A DNA stretch of 51,433 nucleotides from Candidatus Omnitrophota bacterium (GTDB taxonomy: Bacteria; Omnitrophota; Gorgyraeia; Zapsychrales; JANLHA01), in assembly GCA_029560465.1 (NCBI GenBank), contig JAKQKX010000020.1, positions 1 to 51,433 on the forward strand, read 5' to 3'. This document shows positions 14,566-23,747 of this stretch, piece by piece. A program made the translations under genes and the position numbers. Positions within the stretch are counted from its first letter, which is position 1. Every line of letters begins with the position of its first letter. The notes below the pieces were generated by a model, which saw nothing but the letters and a program-made list of their open reading frames with translations, did not search any database and was not told the origin of the DNA.

Positions 14566-16908
14566 TTATTCCGCTTCCCCTGCCCGGGATTCTGTCGAGG
14601 GCTCTTTTGACCCCGGAGCGGCCAATTGGTTCCCCGCGATAATTTTCTGTTCTTCCTGGAAATGGATATCCGTGTTTTCTTCATCCCCGAGCGCCTGATA
14701 GGCCAGGCCCATCTGATGATGGACATCCGCCAATTCCGACCCCGTTTCCAGCCCCATCCGATAAACCTCCAGCGCCGAGTTATGCTGCTTTTGATCCGCA
14801 AGCATTTCTCCAAGGATAAGGAGGTCTTTTATATTCTTCGGCTTTAATTCGTGAGCGACCCGGATAAATTCCATCGCCGTATCATACCTTTCCATTTTGA
14901 TAAGGCAACGGGCCATTAAAAAATGCGCTTTGGGGTCCTTCGGCCATTGATTAATCATCCGCTGATACTGGTCGGCCGAGTGTTTAAACTCCCCTAAATC
15001 ATAATACGCCTTAGCGAGATTATGCCTCATATCGTTGTCATAATGATCAAACAGCACCGCAATCCGGAAATTCTCAAACGCTTGTTGATATTGTTTATGC
15101 TTCGCGAAAATTTTCCCAAGCAGCTTATAGGGTTCCTTATAGACGGGCGTCACTTTAAGGGCGCTTTCGATTTCCCGCATGGCCGCCTTGTCATATCCCA
15201 AAGACTCCAGCGTATAAGCCCGGTTCATATTTTGATAAGGGACCACCTTCTTGGACCCCAAGCGGTAAAGGTCCAGGCTTTTTCCCTCCCAGGAGGAAAA
15301 ATTAATGGCATATTGATCGATAATCTCACGATTCTGGGGGACATCCTTCAGATAAATAACGCCGTCATAATCAAAATAGACCGGAACCCACTCCTTGCTG
15401 TTTTCGAGATGATTGATGATCCGGGGGGGGATCGGCTGCTGAACGGAATTCAGCAAAGCGCCGGTGATGTTGAATTTATCCAACGCCTCCGCGAAAATTT
15501 CCGGAGTGTCTTTCTCCCAGAGCTGGACATAATAATTAAAAAATTCCGGGCCATACACTTCCGTCCGCCCGTCGATAAACACTTTGATGTCCGGGAAACA
15601 CCGCCCTACCATATAGGCGCCGGCATTAAAATCATTAAAAAAGTTCCCCTTCACTTTGTTCTCAACCAGGAAATCGACCGCCTTGATGGGATAGGACCGC
15701 AGGGAGATCCCTCCGAACTCGCTTTTACGTTCATACTTGTCAAAATCAAAATACCCGTTCTTGGAAATATCTGACCAGTACTGCATCACCCAAACCAACA
15801 AAAAAATTTTCATTAACATGGATGTCAGATAAAAAAACTTCTTGTCCGTGATCCGGATGGGGACAATATCGCGCAGGGTCAGCATATGGGCGTTGCTCAT
15901 AAAAACAATGTAAGCGGCAAAAGCGAAAAAAATCAGGTTCCGGACAGCCGCCAGGGAAAAGAACAGGAAAATAAGCCAGAATATCAGGCTAGCAATATCG
16001 AGCCGGAAACGGTTGAAAAACAAGCTGACAAATGACAAAAGAAGCAACAATTTGTAATAAGGATATACAGACGGCGAAAACAGGGATCCCGCTTCGATCG
16101 GTTTCTGCAGTTCAATAATCTTATCAAAAAAAACCCGGTGCTCCCCGGAAATCTTAAAAAAGACCCCGATCGGATACCATGCCCCCTCGAAGGCCAGGGG
16201 ATTGAGCAGGCAGGCCAAGACGACCGTGACGAAAAGCCAGGCCATCCGGCCGTATTCATCATCCGTGAGCCGGCCGATTTTATTCCATTCGTACGGCAGA
16301 GGGAGATGCCTTTTTATCCATTCGGAGATCAGCCCGATAAAAACAAAAAGCGGGCCGAAAAAGAAAAATCCATGGAGGTTCGTCCACAGGACCTGTGCAA
16401 CAAACAGGACATATAAAGACCATTTCTTGTCGATATAGAAAGAGAGGATAAAAATATAAAATGCAAAAAATAACAGGCTGTAAAGGTCCGGGCGGATCGT
16501 AAACCGGTTCTGATACACGAGCGAAACAAGCAGCAGCATGAAAATCGACCCCAGCTGTCGTTTCTTGCTGTAGCCCATCAGCAAGAGGATCGTCATGGTG
16601 AGCGTGACAATGACAACCTGCATATTGATGAGCCCGTCCGGCCCCCAGTGCGAAAAAATCGAGTACACGATGACTTGAAAAAGCCACTCATGGTTGACCC
16701 ACGGGGCCCCGGCAAAAGTACAGGAAAGGATATCGGCGGCGGGGACCCTCAATCCATTCTCCAGGAGATACCGGCCCATCCCCAAATGGAGCCAAAGGTC
16801 AAGATCTTTAATTTCCAGATTCGCGACAAAAATCAATAACCCGAAAATCAAAGCCACGACAAACAGGCCGCAAATAATATTCAACCGTTTCCAGAACACA
16901 TTACTCAT
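14566..16908 (-). CDS. large polytopic membrane protein with C-terminal TPR repeats (GT-C-like)
   Basis: 780 residues. The N-terminal 400 residues carry about ten hydrophobic segments. The first periplasmic loop reads DLDLWLHLGMGRYLLENG followed by PWVNHEWLFQ; this D-W-H pattern is shared by a large family of uncharacterised membrane proteins resembling GT-C glycosyltransferases. After a soluble region with FIDGRTEVYGPEFF, residues about 560-765 form five to six tetratricopeptide repeats (for example YKLLGKIFAKHKQYQQAFEN). Function is unproven; transfer of sugars from a lipid carrier with TPR-mediated partner binding is a guess. It sits between the ABC importer and glgC without an evident promoter. 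Confidence 0.8.
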   Translation of the reverse strand: MSNVFWKRLNIICGLFVVALIFGLLIFVANLEIKDLDLWLHLGMGRYLLENGLRVPAADILSCTFAGAPWVNHEWLFQVIVYSIFSHWGPDGLINMQVVIVTLTMTILLLMGYSKKRQLGSIFMLLLVSLVYQNRFTIRPDLYSLLFFAFYIFILSFYIDKKWSLYVLFVAQVLWTNLHGFFFFGPLFVFIGLISEWIKRHLPLPYEWNKIGRLTDDEYGRMAWLFVTVVLACLLNPLAFEGAWYPIGVFFKISGEHRVFFDKIIELQKPIEAGSLFSPSVYPYYKLLLLLSFVSLFFNRFRLDIASLIFWLIFLFFSLAAVRNLIFFAFAAYIVFMSNAHMLTLRDIVPIRITDKKFFYLTSMLMKIFLLVWVMQYWSDISKNGYFDFDKYERKSEFGGISLRSYPIKAVDFLVENKVKGNFFNDFNAGAYMVGRCFPDIKVFIDGRTEVYGPEFFNYYVQLWEKDTPEIFAEALDKFNITGALLNSVQQPIPPRIINHLENSKEWVPVYFDYDGVIYLKDVPQNREIIDQYAINFSSWEGKSLDLYRLGSKKVVPYQNMNRAYTLESLGYDKAAMREIESALKVTPVYKEPYKLLGKIFAKHKQYQQAFENFRIAVLFDHYDNDMRHNLAKAYYDLGEFKHSADQYQRMINQWPKDPKAHFLMARCLIKMERYDTAMEFIRVAHELKPKNIKDLLILGEMLADQKQHNSALEVYRMGLETGSELADVHHQMGLAYQALGDEENTDIHFQEEQKIIAGNQLAAPGSKEPSTESRAGEAE

Positions 16909-17015
16909 GTTCTTGCTCCGTTCAGGGAAAAACTAAAGTCCCTCATGCTCGCTGACCTAAAACCCGCCCAGGGCAGAAGCCAGCGTTACAGGGCCAGCTC
17001 TATAAACAATTTTTG

Positions 17016-17882
17016 TTAGTTTATCACAAAATGACCGTTTCCAAGATCATTTAAATAAGAATTTTTACTAAACTCAATTTCCACATCCGTTAAAGACGCC
17101 TCATAATTCACCGCCGCGGCAAGCAACTCACGTGTATAGGGATGCTGCGGGTTATTAAAGATTTCCTCACACGGGGCTAGTTCAACAATTTTCCCCTTAT
17201 ACATCACCGCGATCCGTTTACACAACTTTCTGACAACCCTGAGATTATGCGTTATAAACAAATACGTTACACTAAACCTTTTCTGCAGCTCCTTCAGCAA
17301 CGCCAGGATCTGTTCTTGGACCAAAACGTCCAAAGAGGACACGGCCTCATCCAGGATTAATAGCTTCGGATTCATCAATAAAGCGCGGGCGATCGCCAGC
17401 CGTTGCCGTTCCCCCCCGCTGAATTCATGGGGAAACCGGTTCAAGCACTCTCCGGGAAGACCCACCGCGTTGAGCATTTCGATCATTTTAAGTTCTTGCA
17501 CGTTCCGATCCGGATGAGGAAACAGAGACACAAACGCCTCTTTAAGAAGATCCCGGACCTTAAAGCGGGGATCCAGGCTGCTGTAAGGATCCTGAAAAAC
17601 CATCTGCACTTTTTTTCTCAACAACCTCCCGGCTTGCTGGCCGCGGCGGGATATATCTTCGCCGTCCAACAATATCCGGCCTTTGTCTAAAGAATACAAT
17701 CTAACCATGAGCCGCCCCAAAGTCGTTTTCCCGGACCCGGACTCTCCCACCAACCCAAGGTCCTCACCCTCTGCTATGCTCAAATGAATCCCGTCCACGG
17801 CCCGGATCAATTCCTGATGCCCCCCCCCCAACCCGTGTTGTAATCGGAAATATTTCTGGGCGTTCTGTATCTCCAACAACAT
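17016..17882 (-). CDS. oppF: oligopeptide-type ABC transporter ATP-binding protein (OppF-like)
   Basis: 288 residues. Walker A GESGSGKTT (46-54), Q-loop VFQDPYSSLDPR, signature FSGGERQRLAIARAL, Walker B LLILDEAVSSLD and H-loop FITHNLRVV are all present, so it should be an active ATPase. The usual DEP of the family is DEA here. The C-terminal oligopeptide-transporter extension (HPYTRELLAA) is typical of OppF/DppF. A Gly-rich loop near residues 18-21 is encoded by a G-run of about ten. The start follows the OppD stop by a single base. Confidence 0.93.
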   Translation of the reverse strand: MLLEIQNAQKYFRLQHGLGGGHQELIRAVDGIHLSIAEGEDLGLVGESGSGKTTLGRLMVRLYSLDKGRILLDGEDISRRGQQAGRLLRKKVQMVFQDPYSSLDPRFKVRDLLKEAFVSLFPHPDRNVQELKMIEMLNAVGLPGECLNRFPHEFSGGERQRLAIARALLMNPKLLILDEAVSSLDVLVQEQILALLKELQKRFSVTYLFITHNLRVVRKLCKRIAVMYKGKIVELAPCEEIFNNPQHPYTRELLAAAVNYEASLTDVEIEFSKNSYLNDLGNGHFVIN

Positions 17883-17883
17883 A

Positions 17884-18660
17884 TTATTTCGCCGCCTCCA
17901 GAAGCTGCTGTGTATACACGTGCCGCGGGTGTTGCAGGACTTCCCCCGCAGGACCCTCTTCCACGACCCTCCCCGACGAAAGGACCACCACCTGGTCCGC
18001 CAGGCTCCGCACCAGCCCCAGGTCGTGGGTAATAATCAAGACCGTCAATTTAAGGTCATCCCGCAATTTTTTAAACAAAGTCAGAATCCGGGCCTGCACG
18101 GTCACATCCAGGTTGCTGGTAGGCTCATCGGCAATCACCAACTTTGGATTAGCTGCGATCGCCTGGGCCAGCATCGCCCGCTGGCGCAACCCCCCGCTTA
18201 ACTGGTAAGGATAGGACCGGGCAACGCGCCCGGGATCCTTAATTTCCACTTGCCTTAAAAGCGCGTCCACCCGCTGCTGCCGCTGCCCTTTTGTCAGATC
18301 GGTATGAAACTGCAAGACTTCTTCTATTTGACAGCCGACGCGGAACACCGGGTTAAACGCATAGAGGGGTTCCTGGAAAACCATGGCCATCTGCTTTCCC
18401 CGATAACGCCGGAGCTCCCCCTCTGGCATAGCCACGACATCGTTCCCCTCAAAATAAATCCGCCCCGAAACAATGTTCAGCCCCGGGGACAGCAAACGCA
18501 TGACCGCCAGCCCGGTTGTGGTTTTCCCGCTCCCGGAGCCCCCGACCAACGCGACAATATTCTGCTCGGGCACCGCGAAGCTGACCCGGTCCACGATGGC
18601 CTGGCGGCCTTGGCCCTGCTTCGCCTCAATCGTTAAATCCTGGATGTCTAACAAAGACAT
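17884..18660 (-). CDS. oppD: oligopeptide-type ABC transporter ATP-binding protein (OppD-like)
   Basis: 258 residues. Walker A GGSGSGKTTT (40-49), Q-loop VFQEPLYAFNPV, signature LSGGLRQRAMLAQA, Walker B LVIADEPTSNLD and H-loop IITHDLGLV are intact. It pairs with the OppF-like subunit to power import. It is shorter than classical OppD (about 330) and lacks the long C-terminal cysteine-rich region that can bind an iron-sulfur cluster. It lies 45 nt behind the OppC gene. Confidence 0.93.
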   Translation of the reverse strand: MSLLDIQDLTIEAKQGQGRQAIVDRVSFAVPEQNIVALVGGSGSGKTTTGLAVMRLLSPGLNIVSGRIYFEGNDVVAMPEGELRRYRGKQMAMVFQEPLYAFNPVFRVGCQIEEVLQFHTDLTKGQRQQRVDALLRQVEIKDPGRVARSYPYQLSGGLRQRAMLAQAIAANPKLVIADEPTSNLDVTVQARILTLFKKLRDDLKLTVLIITHDLGLVRSLADQVVVLSSGRVVEEGPAGEVLQHPRHVYTQQLLEAAK

Positions 18661-18705
18661 ATTCCCGGCATCCCCTTTCTTAAGGAGTTCAGGGTTGTCC
18701 CGCGT

Positions 18706-19803
18706 TTAAATATTTTCATCCACCTGGAAATGGGGGTCCAGGCAGTCCCGCAAGGCGTCACCGATAACGTTGAAACACATGACCGCCAAAAAAATAAAAA
18801 AGCCCGGGAGTAAAATCCACGGCGAAAAATTGATCTGAATAATCCCCATGGCCTCGGATAAAAGGTTCCCCCATGACGCATACGGGTCCTGAATGCCCAA
18901 CCCGATCAGGCTGAGCGCGGATTCCGCCAGGATATATCCCGGGATCGACAGCATAATCGCGATAATAGAGTAAGAAAGTGTGTGCGGCAGGATATGCCTG
19001 ACGATAATGCGAAAATCCGAAAGCCCCATCACCTTTGCGGCAAGGACAAATTCCCGCTCCCGGATCGAAAGGCACATCCCGCGGATAATCCTGGCCAGGC
19101 TGGCCCAGCCGATAAAAGAAAGGATCACGACGATCGAAAAATAGACCTGCACGGAATTAAAATCCGCCGGCACCATCGCCCGCAGCGCCAGCAAAAGATA
19201 AAATCCCGGGATCATCATGAACATTTCACAAATCCTCATCAGGACGTCGTCAATACGCCCCCCATAATAACCGGCGATGCCGCCGACCAACAATCCAATC
19301 GTGAAGGAAATGGCGACACCCAGAAGGCCGATAGAAAGGGAAACCCGCCCGCCGTAAACAATACGGGAGAACAGGTCCCGGCCGCGTGCGTCCGCCCCCC
19401 AGATCATCAGGCGGCCCGGAGCGTCGACCCCGAACAGGTGCCGGGAACTTGGGATCAGCCCGAGGAATTGATACGTGTCTCCTTTCATCCAGAATTTCAA
19501 TGGATATTTCTCGGCTTTATCAATGATATAATTCCGTTTATGAAATTCGTCGAACGAGATTGTCACGCCATAAACAAACGGCCGGGCCAACCGCCCCTCT
19601 TCATCGAGGAACTGGATTTCCATCGGAGGGCAATACGAATAGCTGCGGTCCTCGTTCTGATACGAATACGGGCTGACAAAATCAGCCAGAAAGGCGCCCG
19701 CGTAAAACACCCCTAAAATAATCAGACAGCAGACCGCCCAGGGATTTTTTCGAAAATTCCGCAAGCCCCCCGGGGAAGGCACAAAGTGTTTATCCTTACT
19801 CAT
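18706..19803 (-). CDS. oppC: oligopeptide-type ABC transporter permease (OppC/YejE-like)
   Basis: 365 residues. The N-terminal segment VCCLIILGVFYAGAFLADF is a membrane anchor. It is followed by about 110 periplasmic residues, longer than in DppC and similar to the YejE/microcin C type. HLFGVDAPGRLMIWGADARG RDLFSR-type sequence precedes the BPD transport core. The core has five further helices and the EAA loop REFVLAAKVMGLSDFRIIVR that docks on the ATPases. Its first eight bases overlap the end of the OppB gene, so translation is coupled. Confidence 0.93.
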   Translation of the reverse strand: MSKDKHFVPSPGGLRNFRKNPWAVCCLIILGVFYAGAFLADFVSPYSYQNEDRSYSYCPPMEIQFLDEEGRLARPFVYGVTISFDEFHKRNYIIDKAEKYPLKFWMKGDTYQFLGLIPSSRHLFGVDAPGRLMIWGADARGRDLFSRIVYGGRVSLSIGLLGVAISFTIGLLVGGIAGYYGGRIDDVLMRICEMFMMIPGFYLLLALRAMVPADFNSVQVYFSIVVILSFIGWASLARIIRGMCLSIREREFVLAAKVMGLSDFRIIVRHILPHTLSYSIIAIMLSIPGYILAESALSLIGLGIQDPYASWGNLLSEAMGIIQINFSPWILLPGFFIFLAVMCFNVIGDALRDCLDPHFQVDENI

Positions 19804-20764
19804 AACGGATCCTCGGGTCCATGCGGGCCAGCAAAATGTCCGCCAGCAGGTTTCCCATTAAAAACAAAATGCTGCCCATCATAAAACTGGCCATCACTAG
19901 ATAAATGTCCTTGGACCGGACCGCCGTCAGCATCAGCGCCCCTAAGCCAGGCCAGCTGCAAATGATCTCCAGCAAGGCGGCCCCGCTTAAAAGGCTGGAG
20001 AATTCATACCCCAAAAGCGTGATGAGAGGATTGATCGCGTTACGCAAGGCGTGGCGGTAAATCACCCGGCTCTCCGGCAAGCCTTTAGCCCGGGCGGTGA
20101 GGATATACTGCTGGCGCAGGACTTCCAGCATATTCCCCCGCATGATCCTCTGCAGCGACCCGATGGACCCGACGGAAAGCGTGACCGTTGGGATCGCCAG
20201 GTGCCGCAACAAATCCCAAACTTTCCCCAAAAAACTCAAATCGTCATACTGCGCGCTGTGCATCCCGCCCAAAGGGAGAACCCCGGTCCGGCTCGCCCAG
20301 AACAACAACAGCATCGCCAGAAAAAAACTGGGCGTCGCCAGGCCCACATAAGACAACAATTGAATAACCCGGTCGACCCAGCGGTTATGATGGACCGCGG
20401 CGATGATCCCCAAGGGAATCGCGATGGCCCAGGTCAAAACAATACTGCAGAAGGAAAGGATAAATGTGTTCCACATCCGGCCGGAGATCAAGGTGACCAC
20501 CGGGACGTTGTAATAAAAAGAATAGCCGAATTCTCCCCGCAAGAGATTCCAGACCCACTGTTTATACTGGACCAGCACCGGCTTGTCCAGCTGATACATC
20601 TGGATATAACGGTTGATCGTCTCCTCGGAAATCTGGGGATCAAGCCGCAGGAGGTCATAAAAACCGCCGGTTGTCTTCTGCATGAGGACAAACGTCAAGA
20701 GGGTCATCATCAACAGTAACGGCAGGGACACAACGAGCCGCCGGATGACGTAACGCAGCATCAT
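19796..20764 (-). CDS. oppB: oligopeptide-type ABC transporter permease (OppB-like)
   Basis: 322 residues from ATG 20764, which overlaps the oppA TAA by one base (TAATG) and has AAGGAG eight bases upstream. A longer reading from 20923 would run deep into oppA and adds non-membrane sequence, so it is rejected. The product begins MMLRYVIRRLVVSLPLLL, the typical OppB first helix. The core has the EAA loop RQQYILTARAKGLPESRVIY and ends with the usual MGNLLADILLARMDPRIRY. Confidence 0.94.
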   Translation of the reverse strand: MMLRYVIRRLVVSLPLLLMMTLLTFVLMQKTTGGFYDLLRLDPQISEETINRYIQMYQLDKPVLVQYKQWVWNLLRGEFGYSFYYNVPVVTLISGRMWNTFILSFCSIVLTWAIAIPLGIIAAVHHNRWVDRVIQLLSYVGLATPSFFLAMLLLFWASRTGVLPLGGMHSAQYDDLSFLGKVWDLLRHLAIPTVTLSVGSIGSLQRIMRGNMLEVLRQQYILTARAKGLPESRVIYRHALRNAINPLITLLGYEFSSLLSGAALLEIICSWPGLGALMLTAVRSKDIYLVMASFMMGSILFLMGNLLADILLARMDPRIRYE

Positions 20765-22533
20765 TATCGGAACTCCTTTAAGACATAAATTTCTTCGATA
20801 TTGTGAAAAGCCCCCGCGTAACTGGACGGCTTCAAATTGCCGAACCTGTTCCGCACAGCGAAAATATTGCTCCCCAAAACCGTATAAATAAACGGCAACT
20901 CCTCTGACACGATTTTTTGCCACTCATCATAGAGAACCTTGCGCTTATTGTCATCCAGTTCCTGCACGCCCGCGGTAAAAATTTCATCAATCCGCTTTTC
21001 CCACTCCGTGGCCGGGGCTTTCTGTTTGGGATACCACATATGCAGCTGGCCGCCGGAGTCCCAGACATTTTTCCCGAAATGGGGCTCCACCCCTCCGGTC
21101 AGGCCCAGGATAATGGCGTCCCAGTCATACGTGGCGTTCAGCTTGCTGACCAGGGAGTTAAATTCAAGGGCCAGGAAATTCACTTTCATGCCCAGCGACT
21201 GCAAATCATGCCGGATAATCGCCGCGATCTGGACCCGTTCCGCGTTATTGGAATTCGTGAAAAGGTTAAACTGGACGGGATTCCCGGCCCCGTCTTCCAG
21301 GACCCCGTCTCCATCCCGGTCGATGAAACCATTGCTCGCCAACAAGTCTTTCGCCTTTTGAAGGTCATAATCGTATCGAACGACATCGGGATTATAAAAA
21401 AACCCCGCGCTGGGGCTCAAGGCCCCGTCCTGCGGATACCCAAGCTGATTTTTGAGGATGTCGATCATTTGCGTCCGGTCAATGGCGTAAGCCACCGCCC
21501 GCCGGAAATCCCGGTTCGTGAACCAAGACAGTTTAACGGGATCGACAAACGGTTCGCCGGTTTCAGAATTTGTGTCCCGGTTTTGATTAAAAACCAGGAA
21601 ATTGGTGCCGAAGTTCGGCCCCGATTCATAGATTGTAAAATTTTTTTCGGCTTCCAGCGGCTTCAGTAAGGGGTAATCGTTACCCCGGCTTATCATGCAA
21701 TAATCGATTTCACCATCAAGAAATTTAAGAATTTCCACATCCTGATTCTGAACGATCAGGAAAATGACGCGGTCCAAATACGGCAACGCGTCCCCTTCCG
21801 CCGACTTCTGCCAGTACCGTTCATTCCGCCTCAAGACGAGCCTTTCCCCGGGACGGTACTGCGCGAGCTTAAACGGCCCGGTGCCGACGATATCTTCCGG
21901 GGGGGTGTCAATGCCCCAGGTAAAACTGAACGTGCCGTCCCTCACCGATTGGAGCAGCCGGTGTTTCGGCAGGATCGCCTGTCCCATGGCCCGCAGGAAA
22001 GGGGCGAACTTGACCGGAAGACGGAACTGCACCGTATAGTCATCAATCTTTGTAACGTCGAATGGTTCATCATCGATCGTAAAGATATCCCGCGAAGACG
22101 TGGGGACGGCGTCATTGTAGATCAAATCTTTAAAGGTAAAAACCACGTCATCGGCGGTAAAAGGGTAGCCGTCATTCCAAGCAACATCCTCCCGCAGATA
22201 AAACGTCCAGGTCAAGCCATCTTCGCTGACATCCCAGTCTCGTGCCAAGAAAGGTTCCACCTGGAGAGTGAACGCGTTGGTTTTAGTGAGTCCTTCGAAA
22301 ATAAGAGACGTGACAAGGGTGGAGGACGTTTCTTTCGCGACAATATCATTAAAAGATTTCGGGTCAGAAACCGTGGACAGGACCAGCGTCCCGCCGTGTT
22401 CCGGGGAAGCCGGAACAGCGGCGCGGCTTGCCCCCTGAGAAAGAAGAAAACAAAAGCAGAAAAATAAAAGCCGCCCTATCCTTTTAAGGAAAGCCGTCGG
22501 AATAAAACGCTTTGTGAATGGATATTTCTTCAA
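20764..22533 (-). CDS. oppA: peptide-type ABC transporter substrate-binding protein (SBP family 5, OppA-like)
   Basis: 589 residues, started at TTG 22533; upstream codons run into a stop and no ATG is available. A signal peptide is present (basic stretch, then LLFFCFCFLLSQGASRA), without a clear lipobox at the cleavage point, so a soluble periplasmic protein is more likely than a lipoprotein. Family 5 hallmarks are GGTLVLSTVSDPKSFN, the DVAWNDGYPFTADDVVFTF block, GTGPFKLAQYRPGERLVLRR and FRRAVAYAIDRTQMI. The ligand (peptide, nickel chelate or sugar) cannot be told from sequence. The order A-B-C-D-F is the canonical operon. Confidence 0.93.
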   Translation of the reverse strand: MKKYPFTKRFIPTAFLKRIGRLLFFCFCFLLSQGASRAAVPASPEHGGTLVLSTVSDPKSFNDIVAKETSSTLVTSLIFEGLTKTNAFTLQVEPFLARDWDVSEDGLTWTFYLREDVAWNDGYPFTADDVVFTFKDLIYNDAVPTSSRDIFTIDDEPFDVTKIDDYTVQFRLPVKFAPFLRAMGQAILPKHRLLQSVRDGTFSFTWGIDTPPEDIVGTGPFKLAQYRPGERLVLRRNERYWQKSAEGDALPYLDRVIFLIVQNQDVEILKFLDGEIDYCMISRGNDYPLLKPLEAEKNFTIYESGPNFGTNFLVFNQNRDTNSETGEPFVDPVKLSWFTNRDFRRAVAYAIDRTQMIDILKNQLGYPQDGALSPSAGFFYNPDVVRYDYDLQKAKDLLASNGFIDRDGDGVLEDGAGNPVQFNLFTNSNNAERVQIAAIIRHDLQSLGMKVNFLALEFNSLVSKLNATYDWDAIILGLTGGVEPHFGKNVWDSGGQLHMWYPKQKAPATEWEKRIDEIFTAGVQELDDNKRKVLYDEWQKIVSEELPFIYTVLGSNIFAVRNRFGNLKPSSYAGAFHNIEEIYVLKEFR

Positions 22534-22599
22534 AACCTGTCAAAGGGCTTTAAGTAACGGTTTCGGCTGCGGCCACAGGAGTCGTCCGGCTGGAACAGT

Positions 22600-22935
22600 T
22601 TATTGAGCCGCAACTGGTTCCGGTTTTTGTGGCGTCGCCGCCTGGGGTTCATTCTTTTCCATCGGGATATTAATCGTTTTCATCTGGCCAGTGCTCTGCA
22701 TCAAGGACCGCTCTTTCCTCGCATTGACATACGCCAGGCTCAAATTGGTCACCAGAAAGATGGCCGCCAAGACCGTTGTCGCGCGCACCATAAACTCATT
22801 GGTCCTCGCCCCGAACATGGATTCGGCAGAAGCGAAACTGTCGGTCAGTCCTCCTCCCCGCCCGGACTGCATCAGGATGACCGTAATCAGAAGAACCGCT
22901 GTCAAGACATGAATCACAATCAGTAAGACACCCAT
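22600..22935 (-). CDS. secG: preprotein translocase subunit SecG
   Basis: 111 residues from ATG 22935, favoured over GTG 22944 because TGAGG is spaced correctly only for the ATG. Two transmembrane helices (VLLIVIHVLTAVLLITVILM and about 53-72) flank the conserved cytosolic loop QSGRGGGLTDSFASAESMFG, diagnostic for SecG. It assists SecYE in export. The C-terminus carries a longer Pro/Ala/Gln-rich tail than E. coli SecG. It starts 10 nt after tpiA, a common tpiA-secG arrangement. Confidence 0.95.
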   Translation of the reverse strand: MGVLLIVIHVLTAVLLITVILMQSGRGGGLTDSFASAESMFGARTNEFMVRATTVLAAIFLVTNLSLAYVNARKERSLMQSTGQMKTINIPMEKNEPQAATPQKPEPVAAQ

Positions 22936-22945
22936 AATCAGCACC

Positions 22946-23713
22946 TCATTTTTTTATATCCGAACTATTTTTTATAATCAGCGAAAAAGAATCACTCTTC
23001 AGGCTGGCGCCCCCCACAAGCGCGCCGTCAATATCCGGCTGTGACATCAAATCTTTAGTGTTTTCCGGTTTGACGCTCCCGCCGTATTGAATGCGCACGC
23101 CCGCGGCGCAATCACTCCCGAACATCTCGCCGAGCAGTTCCCGGATAAACTTGTGCACCTCTTGGGCCTGTTGAGGGGTGGCTGTTTTCCCCGTCCCAAT
23201 CGCCCAGACCGGCTCGTAGGCAATAATAAGCTTCCGCATCTCGTCCTCGGTAAGTCCTTTTAAAGAACCTTCACACTGGGTCCGGATCACATCCATCGTG
23301 CGGTTCTGCTCCCGCTGTGCGAGGCTTTCGCCGATACAAACAATAGGGAGCAAGCCGTGATGGAGGGCCGCCCGGATTTTTTTGTTGACCGTTTCATCGG
23401 TTTCGCCGAAAAACTGCCTGCGCTCGGAATGGCCGATAATAACATAAGCCACGCCCAGGTCTTTCAGCATGGGCGCCGAAACTTCCCCGGTAAAAGCGCC
23501 GCTGTCTTCCCAGTAAAGGTTCTGCGCACCGAGCCCGACATTGGACTCGCTCAAGGTATCACGGACGTCGGCTAAAGCAGTAAAAGGCGGGCAGACAACA
23601 ATGTCAACCGCTGCGTTATCGACGACTTCCCTTTTCAGCAACGTCACCAATTCAATAGCCTCCAGAGAGGTTTTGTACATCTTCCAGTTCCCGGCGATAA
23701 TAATTTTTCTCAT
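22946..23713 (-). CDS. tpiA: triosephosphate isomerase
   Basis: 255 residues, standard length. Interconverts dihydroxyacetone phosphate and glyceraldehyde-3-phosphate in glycolysis. The active site is complete: N9 and K11 in GNWKMYK, H95 in IIGHSERRQFFGE, E167 in AYEPVWAIGTG. The flexible loop 6 and the phosphate-binding GGSVKPEN and GALVGGASL are present. AAAGGA precedes the ATG. The gene lies 34 nt behind pgk. Confidence 0.98.
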   Translation of the reverse strand: MRKIIIAGNWKMYKTSLEAIELVTLLKREVVDNAAVDIVVCPPFTALADVRDTLSESNVGLGAQNLYWEDSGAFTGEVSAPMLKDLGVAYVIIGHSERRQFFGETDETVNKKIRAALHHGLLPIVCIGESLAQREQNRTMDVIRTQCEGSLKGLTEDEMRKLIIAYEPVWAIGTGKTATPQQAQEVHKFIRELLGEMFGSDCAAGVRIQYGGSVKPENTKDLMSQPDIDGALVGGASLKSDSFSLIIKNSSDIKK

Positions 23714-23747
23714 AGCTTTTCCTTTAATCCCTTCTCGAATAAGATGT

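Noticed and set aside
20917-21669. Long plus-strand open frame (250 codons) opposite oppA
   Set aside because: Antisense shadow of a clear SBP family 5 protein; no ribosome site, no domain.
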